Source: Clostridia bacterium
Lineage (GTDB): Bacteria; Bacillota; Clostridia; UBA1212; UBA1255
Assembly: GCA_017517275.1 (NCBI GenBank)
Contig: JAFWZX010000018.1
Span: forward strand, 1-38,294
Direction of reading: 5' to 3'
DNA length: 38,294 bases
The notes under the pieces were generated by a model. It did not search any database, was not told where the DNA came from, and saw only the letters and a list, made by a program, of their open reading frames with translations. Of this stretch, positions 33,149-38,294 are shown piece after piece; the stretch's first letter is position 1, and each line of letters opens with the position of its first letter. The translations under genes and the position numbers were made by a program.

Positions 33149-33703
33149 TCAATCTTCGCCTTTATACAAGTAACAGTCCCTATCGTGTGAATATATTACT
33201 CCTATTGCCTGTAAATAAGAATATATGATGACCGAACCAACAAAAGTCATACCTCTTTTTTGCAAATCCTTTGAAATCACATCCGACAAATCATTTGTGA
33301 CGTTAACAGTTTCATAAATTGTTTCATCCTTAGTAAAAGTTCTTAAATAGTTATGAAAAGAGCCGTATTCATTGCTTATTTCCTTAAAAATCCTACTATT
33401 ATTAATACTTGCTCTTATTTTTCGCTTGTTTCTTATGATATCTTTATCGTTTAACAGTTCATTTATTTTGGTTTCATCATAATAAATGACTTTGTTTATG
33501 TCAAAATTATCATACGCTTTTCTAAAACTTTCCCTTTTATTAAGGACACATTCCCAAGAAAGCCCTGCTTGAAAAGATTCTAACAGCAACATTTCATATA
33601 AATACTTATCATCAAAATTCGGAATACACCATTCGCAGTCATGATATTCAACATACAGATGATTTTTCATGTTGCACCATTTACATCTTTTCTTGTTGTC
33701 CAT
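33149..33703 (-). CDS. tag: DNA-3-methyladenine glycosylase I
   Basis: An alkylation-repair glycosylase of 184 residues. It matches Tag in order: CKWC near the N-terminus, YHDCEWCIPNFDD (with zinc-ligand His21), LLLESFQAGLSWECVLNKRE, and the C-terminal zinc ligands His and Cys in SHDRDC. I place the start at ATG 33703 because AGGTGA lies seven nt upstream; a TTG at 33721 would precede that site. It lies in the part of the window with more variable, accessory-looking genes. Confidence 0.93.
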   Translation of the reverse strand: MDNKKRCKWCNMKNHLYVEYHDCEWCIPNFDDKYLYEMLLLESFQAGLSWECVLNKRESFRKAYDNFDINKVIYYDETKINELLNDKDIIRNKRKIRASINNSRIFKEISNEYGSFHNYLRTFTKDETIYETVNVTNDLSDVISKDLQKRGMTFVGSVIIYSYLQAIGVIYSHDRDCYLYKGED

Positions 33704-33834
33704 TCTTTGTTCACCTGTCAAACAGAAGTCATCTAAGTAATTATATCATAATTATTTACGCCAATGCTACTTCATGATTTTTTGGCGGTTCATCGAAAAG
33801 ATATCAAGGTGGAAACTAACCAACAAAATGAAAT

Positions 33835-34329
33835 TTACGGTTGTATTTTAAATAAAAAATCTTCTGCCTGTGTGCGATCTGAAAATATAATAACGTCTTT
33901 GTGTGAAAATCTATCCAGAAGTTCCATTACTTTCGGTCTGCTTTGTGAATTGTAGTTTTTTATAAACTCAAGAAATTCAACGTCATCCTCATCAGGTTCT
34001 ATCCACGGCAAATCACTTCTTGGTTTGCCTTTTCTCTCCTTGATACCGTTAAGGCAAACATCCAATGGATAATCAAGAAAAATAACGGTATCACACGCTT
34101 GCATTCTTAACTCCATTGTAGAACCATAATTACCGTCGATGATCCATTCGTCGCTTTGAATTATTTTGAATAATCTATCAAGAAAAACCGGTTTTTCAAC
34201 AGTTGTTTTGTCTGCGTTCCAGAATATCATATCCAAATGAAACAGCGGAATATTTGTGATTTTGTGCAATGCTTTAGAAAACGTACTCTTGCCGCTTCCG
34301 GGACAACCAATTACAATAACTTTCTTCAT
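33835..34329 (-). CDS. FlaR-like P-loop kinase (topology modulation protein family)
   Basis: A 164-residue adenylate kinase-like protein with Walker A GCPGSGKST (8-16), IIDGNYG, and CDTVIFLDYPLDVC, the pattern of the FLAR/topology modulation family. The biochemical role of the family is poorly known. Its ATG overlaps the stop of the short frame at 34326-34532 by three bases. A fragment of a second gene of this family lies at 29464-29580. Confidence 0.83.
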   Translation of the reverse strand: MKKVIVIGCPGSGKSTFSKALHKITNIPLFHLDMIFWNADKTTVEKPVFLDRLFKIIQSDEWIIDGNYGSTMELRMQACDTVIFLDYPLDVCLNGIKERKGKPRSDLPWIEPDEDDVEFLEFIKNYNSQSRPKVMELLDRFSHKDVIIFSDRTQAEDFLFKIQP

Positions 34330-34532
34330 ACCAATTTACCTGCAAACTTAACTTCAATCATCGATTTCTCATCATAGAAGTCGATTCCTTCAACATACAA
34401 AATATCAATCTTTTCTCCAGCTTTTATATCTTCATAATCAATTTGAGGAGGAAGTTTATATTCTTCTCCGGAATCGGACGTAACAATTATACGAAGAGGC
34501 CTCTTCTTTCGGTATTCAATTGTATAAATCAG
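34326..34532 (-). CDS. Short gene without a standard start codon, between araC-like gene and kinase
   Basis: A frame open from a TAG near 34569 to a TGA at 34326 encodes at least 68 residues, including YRKKRPLRIIVTSDSGEEYK, LPPQIDYEDIKAGEKIDILY and VEGIDFYDEKSMIEVKFAGK. The charged, beta-rich text and the ATGA overlap with the next gene suggest real coding. No ATG, GTG or TTG exists near the start; CTG at 34532 or ATT at 34529 would have to serve, with AAGGAG at 34545-34550 upstream. The frame also overlaps the end of the AraC-family gene. It may be a gene with a rare start or one that has lost its start. Its family is not recognised. Confidence 0.55.
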   Translation of the reverse strand: MIYTIEYRKKRPLRIIVTSDSGEEYKLPPQIDYEDIKAGEKIDILYVEGIDFYDEKSMIEVKFAGKLV

Positions 34533-35443
34533 AAACTCTTTTTTCTCCTTGCTACTGCAACCGTCCTAAAAGTGGTTGGATAGCATCCGTGGCTCTCTTC
34601 AAATTTTCTGCTGAAGTGCTGCGTGGTTTTGAAGCCACATCTCGAGGCAATGTCCTTAATTGGCAGATCTGTAAACTCCAAAAACTTCTTCGCTACAACA
34701 AGCCGATGATGCCAAACGTACTCGATGGGTGTCATCTCCAATTCGCTTTTAAATAACTGCGTTAAGGATGAATGACTTAGTGAAGCTGCTTTAACAACAT
34801 CTTCAAGCGTGACAACATCCCGATAATTGTTTTCTATGTAGATAACCGCTTTCTTAAGATGAGGATTTAAAATCTTATTAGCATTACCTACAGGATCATT
34901 TTGTCCGATCAATCCATATGTTCTCTCAAGGAGTAGCATTATTTCCATGAAATAGGATCTGCTTCTGCAAGACCAATACCAATCAGGTTGTTCCTTCAGT
35001 TCATTTCCGAGCATAGAGAACAATCTCTTAAGGTTCTCTATATTTTCATCAAACACCGGAAATACATATCTGATCTTATCAGTAAACGGCTTCAATAGAA
35101 ACATATCATACGTAAGAGCAAGCTGCTCATAGTTGCCACTATGTATTCGAGAAAAAGTCATATTGTTATTCAAAAACGTTGGCTTGAAATATATTGAGTC
35201 GCATTTCACGCCACGTTTTTTAAGCAATCTGGGAGTATCTGATTCATCAAAGCATACAAAGCAAGGCCCCATAGCTTCGAAGGACGAATCGCCTACTTGG
35301 AACTTTGCAGTACCTTCATAAATTATTGACAAAAGAAAGCACGAATCCTTTATATCAAGATCTTTCAACGTGTCATCTTTCACGCATTGTATCGGAACAA
35401 TCTTACCCGCATCAAAGCTGCGTCCGAAAGTTTGCGGCCTCAT
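34529..35443 (-). CDS. AraC-family transcription regulator
   Basis: A regulator of 304 residues from ATG 35443. The N-terminal half (about 1-170) is a cupin-like sensing domain (SCFLLSIIYEGTAKFQVGDS, FEAMGPCFVCFDE). The C-terminal 100 residues hold two helix-turn-helix motifs: VTLEDVVKAASLSHSSLTQL and LPIKDIASRCGFKTTQHFSR. I chose 35443 because GGAAGGT lies seven nt upstream and a promoter lies at 35485-35513; the longer frame from TTG 35566 would place that promoter inside the gene. Its targets are unknown; the downstream short gene and kinase are candidates. Confidence 0.88.
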   Translation of the reverse strand: MRPQTFGRSFDAGKIVPIQCVKDDTLKDLDIKDSCFLLSIIYEGTAKFQVGDSSFEAMGPCFVCFDESDTPRLLKKRGVKCDSIYFKPTFLNNNMTFSRIHSGNYEQLALTYDMFLLKPFTDKIRYVFPVFDENIENLKRLFSMLGNELKEQPDWYWSCRSRSYFMEIMLLLERTYGLIGQNDPVGNANKILNPHLKKAVIYIENNYRDVVTLEDVVKAASLSHSSLTQLFKSELEMTPIEYVWHHRLVVAKKFLEFTDLPIKDIASRCGFKTTQHFSRKFEESHGCYPTTFRTVAVARRKKSF

Positions 35444-35484
35444 CTTAATCACCTTCCAATTATCGCAAATCTTTACACGCAGAT

Positions 35485-35513
35485 ATTTTAACACATTTTG
35501 TGATATCCTCCAA
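35485..35513 (-). promoter_or_regulatory. Promoter of the AraC-family gene
   Basis: On the minus strand a -35 TTGGAG (35508-35513) and an extended -10 TGT-TAAAAT (hexamer 35485-35490) are separated by 17 bp. It decides the start of the gene at 35443 instead of 35566. Confidence 0.6.
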
Positions 35514-35578
35514 TAAGCATTCCGTAAAATTTTATTCTCAGATAACGAAAATTTATTTTTAGACAACTCAACGCCACA

Positions 35579-36122
35579 TTAATCATGATTTTTATAAACA
35601 ACTTTATAGTGAGGCGGAGCGCATGAATTGTCCGCAGAAGCAAAAATCACTTCTCCGTTTTCGGCTGATCGGGCAGCCAAAACAAAACTATTGTCTGTAA
35701 TTCCATCATATCCATTGTCTATTAATTTTTTTACGTAGTCAGTTAAGTCGATCTCGTACCATCCTGGTTGATCTACTATAATCTCTCCGATTTTTTCAAT
35801 AATTGGGGCTGTAAAAACATACATTTCTCTGTTATTATTATAACCATATAAAACGCTATATTGGGTGGTTGCTTTATCTATCATATGTTCTTTGGATAAA
35901 ATATTAGAGATATGCTCGGGAATATTGATTATCTTATTTTGCTCATTGTCAGATTCCTCTAAAGTGGTTCCTATGCTATCATTTCTAGATTCCTCCAATG
36001 TGTTTTTTACGCAATCATTGTTATCAACTGATTTATCAAAATAATTGAATAAAATTATTAAAGAAAATGCCAAAAGAAAAACTGTAAAAGATATTGATAT
36101 CCAATTTTTTTTTGTGATTCAT
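35579..36122 (-). CDS. Membrane-anchored DNRLRE-like protein, start out of frame at an A9 tract
   Basis: The open frame encodes a membrane anchor (SFTVFLLAFSLIILFNYF), an Asn/Glu/Ser-rich linker with two TLEES repeats, and a C-terminal domain with WYEIDLTDYVKKLIDNGYDG and SAENGEVIFASADNSCAPPH that resembles DNRLRE/CBM96-type surface modules. The natural start, ATG at 36122 with AGAAGGA upstream, is one base out of frame because the tract at 36105-36113 has nine A. With eight A the protein would begin MNHKKNWISISFTVF, a perfect anchor. As written, only a TTG at 36073 without a ribosome binding site opens the frame. This is a phase-variable switch, a slippage site, a decayed gene or a sequencing error. 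Confidence 0.6.
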
Positions 36123-36210
36123 TTTTTAATCCTTCTCATTTAATTCCGTTTTATAACAAGTATCATTACGACTGTGCGTGCTTCACCTTGAGCTGTTTAA
36201 AAAATTCGAT

Positions 36211-36232
36211 GGGGAGTGCCCAGCATCTCCCC
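36211..36232 (-). terminator. Candidate terminator after the WG-repeat gene
   Basis: GGGGAG (36211-36216) pairs with CTCCCC (36227-36232) around a 10-nt loop. On the minus strand TTTTTT follows after six bases (ATCGAA), so the U-run is displaced. It lies in the gap 36123-36341, which otherwise holds no convincing gene. Confidence 0.4.
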
Positions 36233-36341
36233 ACCACGGTATCGTAAGCATTGTTAATTGGTTGACCGACGATTTTGCCCCCACATATCTGATGATTGCA
36301 ACCATGCTACTGGGCGAAAGGGCTATTTGCATTTGGGGAAT

Positions 36342-37079
36342 TTAAACCAATTCAAGAATGTACCAGTTTCCATTCTTCTGTACTGCAGCAATGCCTTCCG
36401 AAAACGCCGTTGCTCTTGTGTATTCTATGGGAATTACAATATCACCAAACCTATCCACATACCCATATCGGTTATCTTTTTTTATTACAGCCAAACCATC
36501 TTTAAATTTTGTAATAAGTTCATAATCTACTGATATAGCTTTAGGTATAGGTGTTTCCTCTCTCGAAAGAGCTTGTATATGTTTGGATGGTTGTATCGGT
36601 TGCCGGTGAAAATAGCCATTCAAATCAATATACCCCTTTTCACCGTGTAGTATTGCTTCTGCTTGGTGATTTTCAAAAGCACCTGCAATGCAATCATATA
36701 TGAACGGCACTACCGGTTTCCCAGCTCGGTCTATCACCCCCCATTTCCCATCTTTTTTGACGGATGCCACCCCTTCACTATAGCAAAATGTCATGTCGTA
36801 TATAAAGGGTACAACAGTTCTACCCGTTCTATCGACATACCCGAATTTTCCGTTTTCATTCATTAAAGCCGCCAATCCATCATGAAATGCAGGATAATTT
36901 ACATAGGAATCTCCCACTTTTCCATAGTAGACCATATCCACCACTATTTTTCCAAATTTGTCAATATACCCAACCTTCCATTCGTTCGTATTATTTCTTA
37001 CAAATATACACCCTTCTGAATAGTTTCCTAAATAGTCGTATTCACCTTGAATAGGTCTATATTCTATTTTCTTATTCAT
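36342..37079 (-). CDS. WG-repeat protein
   Basis: A 245-residue protein made of about five WG (KWG) repeats: WKVGYIDKFGKIVV, KFGYVDRTGRTVVPFIYD, KWGVIDRAGKPVVPFIYD, EKGYIDLNGYF and RYGYVDRFGDIVIPIEYT. Each repeat is a beta hairpin with Gly-Tyr/Val-Asp. Proteins of this kind are usually of unknown role and often lie in variable genome regions. It has no signal peptide. I start at ATG 37079 because AGGAGGTG lies just upstream; the longer TTG start at 37094 overlaps that site. It lies 47 bp after the secreted-protein gene and may share its transcript. Confidence 0.85.
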   Translation of the reverse strand: MNKKIEYRPIQGEYDYLGNYSEGCIFVRNNTNEWKVGYIDKFGKIVVDMVYYGKVGDSYVNYPAFHDGLAALMNENGKFGYVDRTGRTVVPFIYDMTFCYSEGVASVKKDGKWGVIDRAGKPVVPFIYDCIAGAFENHQAEAILHGEKGYIDLNGYFHRQPIQPSKHIQALSREETPIPKAISVDYELITKFKDGLAVIKKDNRYGYVDRFGDIVIPIEYTRATAFSEGIAAVQKNGNWYILELV

Positions 37080-37126
37080 TATACACCTCCTCAATGTGCC
37101 TAAAATTTCATACTTTTCGTCAACAC

Positions 37127-37573
37127 TTATGCAAGACGGACATATATTCTGAAACTATCCATTTGCACATAGTAACTATAATGGATTCCATTATAAGTTA
37201 CATTACATTCATGTACGCTACTGGCTGGCATATTATAGTGTGCCAAAGCTGAATCAATGCTCGACCATGCATATGTTCCGTATGTATCACCACAACATCC
37301 TCGTGCCATCATCGGCATAAGTTCCGATGTAGTTCCCGCAGTTGTGACTGTAGTTTCCTCGGTTGCTACTGTATTTTCTTCTGTGGGTATTGTGATTTTC
37401 TCTGCGGCTACAGCAGTAGTTTCATCTGTGGCTACTGCTGTTTCCTCTGTGGCTACTGTAGTGTCCTCTGCCATAGCATTAACATTCATGTAAGTTCCGG
37501 CGATGCCGAGAAGAATGCACAGTGTAAGGATTGCTATAATACCTCGTTTGCTAATCTTAAAAATATTTTCCAT
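37127..37573 (-). CDS. Secreted protein with Thr-rich tandem repeats
   Basis: A 148-residue protein with a basic N-terminus, a hydrophobic signal segment (about 11-27) and a likely cleavage site after VNAMA. Residues about 37-82 are tandem copies of a VATEET-type unit (VATEET, VATDET, VATEET with intervening variants), low in hydrophobicity and probably an extended, surface-exposed linker. The last 60 residues form a small domain rich in Tyr, Cys and Ser (RGCCGDTYGTYAW) that I do not recognise. AAGG lies before the ATG. The repeats at DNA level could change in number by slippage. Confidence 0.7.
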   Translation of the reverse strand: MENIFKISKRGIIAILTLCILLGIAGTYMNVNAMAEDTTVATEETAVATDETTAVAAEKITIPTEENTVATEETTVTTAGTTSELMPMMARGCCGDTYGTYAWSSIDSALAHYNMPASSVHECNVTYNGIHYSYYVQMDSFRIYVRLA

Positions 37574-37667
37574 TTTTGTTTTCCTTTCAGTTTTGTAATT
37601 TATTGTATTCTAATATGTTATCCTTTTGGAGACAGTTTCATCTGTTTGAATGGTATCAGCAACACCG

Positions 37668-37877
37668 TTATCTCAAATTGTCTATTTTTTCACACCATAG
37701 AATTTCATCCGGCCAAGGTTCATTATACGAGAATCCCTCCAAGCAGCTTATAAATCCATTCTTTATCCATAAAATATAGTCACTCCCGTGGTCCAAGCCA
37801 TTTATATTCCATTGGTGTTTACCGAGCTGTACAAGTACAAGAAAAATATAATAGTCGGGTTTATAATGACATTTATT
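37668..37877 (-). pseudogene. C-terminal fragment of a gene without a start
   Basis: A minus-strand frame of 69 codons between a TAG at 37878-37880 and a TAA at 37668. It has coding character, with LGKHQWNINGLDHGSDYILW and IKNGFISCLEGFSYNEPWPD, typical of the end of a small soluble protein. No ATG, GTG or usable TTG with a ribosome binding site exists at its beginning, so it looks like a remnant whose 5' part is lost. I do not recognise the family. Confidence 0.55.
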
Positions 37878-37913
37878 CTATGTGTGTACGGATCATTTGT
37901 GTTTATTTTTTAG

Positions 37914-37963
37914 GATATCTAAATCGGTGCGACGTGCCAACAATGCGAACCGATTTAGATATC
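37914..37963. repeat. Perfect 15-bp inverted repeat
   Basis: GATATCTAAATCGGT (37914-37928) and ACCGATTTAGATATC (37949-37963) are exact reverse complements around a 20-nt loop. Neither side is followed by a U-run, so it is not a normal terminator. It lies between the gene fragment at 37668-37877 and the gene that enters from the right edge. It could be a recombination or transposon-end site, an operator, or a structured RNA. Confidence 0.75.
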
Positions 37964-38006
37964 GGCGCAGAAAAGTCCGAAACCACAAAGCGTGATGTCC
38001 TTATCT

Positions 38007-38294
38007 TTATTTCATTGTTACAGACATTTTTATTGCAGATATGTCCTCCGTTGTCATAACAAATAATGCCGCTTCTTGATTTTTTTGATCTAACTCACAC
38101 AGCATTTTTCTAAAAGCAAAAGAAGGAATATCTACACTGTTATCTTGCCACATACATAAAACATATCGTATTCCTGTATCTCCTGCGGCTTTTAGTTTTT
38201 CAATCAATTCTTTTTCTTCCGTCATATCCTCGGAACAAGCATTTTTTATGATTTCATTATATTTATTTCCTGTTGCAGAATATAAAACAATTGC
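38007..38294 (-). CDS. Hypothetical protein (3' part, runs off right edge)
   Basis: The frame is open from the right edge to a TAA at 38007, giving the last 95 residues. A Met at 38225 is internal to it and the text before it (AIVLYSATGNKYNEIIKNAC) is coding-like, so the gene probably starts outside the window. It has an amphipathic helix (EEKELIEKLKAAG) and a conserved-looking stretch YVLCMWQDNSVDIPSFAFRK. I do not recognise the family. Confidence 0.6.
   Translation of the reverse strand, partial: AIVLYSATGNKYNEIIKNACSEDMTEEKELIEKLKAAGDTGIRYVLCMWQDNSVDIPSFAFRKMLCELDQKNQEAALFVMTTEDISAIKMSVTMK

Noticed and set aside
35444..35566. Longer AraC-family start at TTG 35566
   Set aside because: No ribosome binding site there, and the best promoter and ribosome binding site support ATG 35443.
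36166..36306. 46-codon minus-strand open frame between the DNRLRE-like and WG-repeat genes
   Set aside because: No start codon, no ribosome binding site and no recognisable motif; the length is within chance expectation.
37914..37963. Inverted repeat read as an intrinsic terminator for the gene at 38007
   Set aside because: On the minus strand it is followed by CCTAAAAAATAAA, with no U-run.
1..38294. tRNA, rRNA, CRISPR array, intact insertion sequence or prophage genes
   Set aside because: No cloverleaf, rRNA core, regularly spaced repeats, transposase or phage structural gene was seen on either strand.

Overview
The window looks like chromosomal DNA of an anaerobic, low-GC Firmicute of the class Clostridia. 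Supporting signs are strong AAGGAGG-type ribosome binding sites, frequent TTG and GTG starts, a TmcAL/YlbM-type tRNA acetate ligase, a membrane-anchored HtrA next to an OmpR-type two-component system, a rubrerythrin remnant, and a type I-beta DAHP synthase. The species cannot be named from the sequence. There is no rRNA, tRNA, CRISPR array or intact transposase.

Layout. 1-724: the start of an ABC exporter with a zinc ribbon, running off the left edge. 927-2831 (+): tmcAL and a small membrane-anchored protein. 7308-2834 (-): an operon of response regulator, sensor kinase, HtrA protease and endonuclease III. 7473-9660 (+): ychF and a Gfo/Idh/MocA oxidoreductase. 11733-9661 (-): recG with an almost leaderless promoter. 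14406-11932 (-): two tandem Gfo/Idh/MocA paralogs, divergent from a polysaccharide deacetylase (14560-15414, +). 24850-15430 (-): a nine-gene aromatic amino acid operon, aroF-tyrA-aroB-aroA-aroC-pheA-aroE/K-aroQ-DAHP synthase. 26651-24832 (-): a two-gene ABC-2 exporter. 26803-27844 (+): a truncated rubrerythrin and an AqpZ-like aquaporin. 31789-28045 (-): P-loop kinase, sugar isomerase-like TIM barrel, GDPD and GH39-like glycosidase, with a decayed kinase fragment between the last two. 32982 to the right end (-): hydrolase, Tag glycosylase, P-loop kinase, AraC regulator and a tail of short, repetitive, frameshifted or broken genes that looks like accessory DNA.

How the genes work together. 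The aro operon covers every step from erythrose-4-phosphate and PEP to chorismate, then to phenylpyruvate (PheA) and hydroxyphenylpyruvate (TyrA). Its leader is the best find. A promoter is followed by an 18-codon leader peptide with three Tyr and three Phe codons, then an intrinsic terminator just before aroF. The segment right after the leader stop codon can pair with the terminator loop and the edge of its 5' arm. These are the parts of a classical ribosome-stalling attenuator that senses charged tRNA-Tyr and tRNA-Phe; no T-box is visible.

Other notable points are operon terminators buried inside the coding sequence of the opposing convergent gene at three places, a nine-A tract that puts the start of a surface protein out of frame, fragments of rubrerythrin and of a FlaR-like kinase, a short gene without a standard start codon, and a 15-bp perfect inverted repeat at 37.9 kb.
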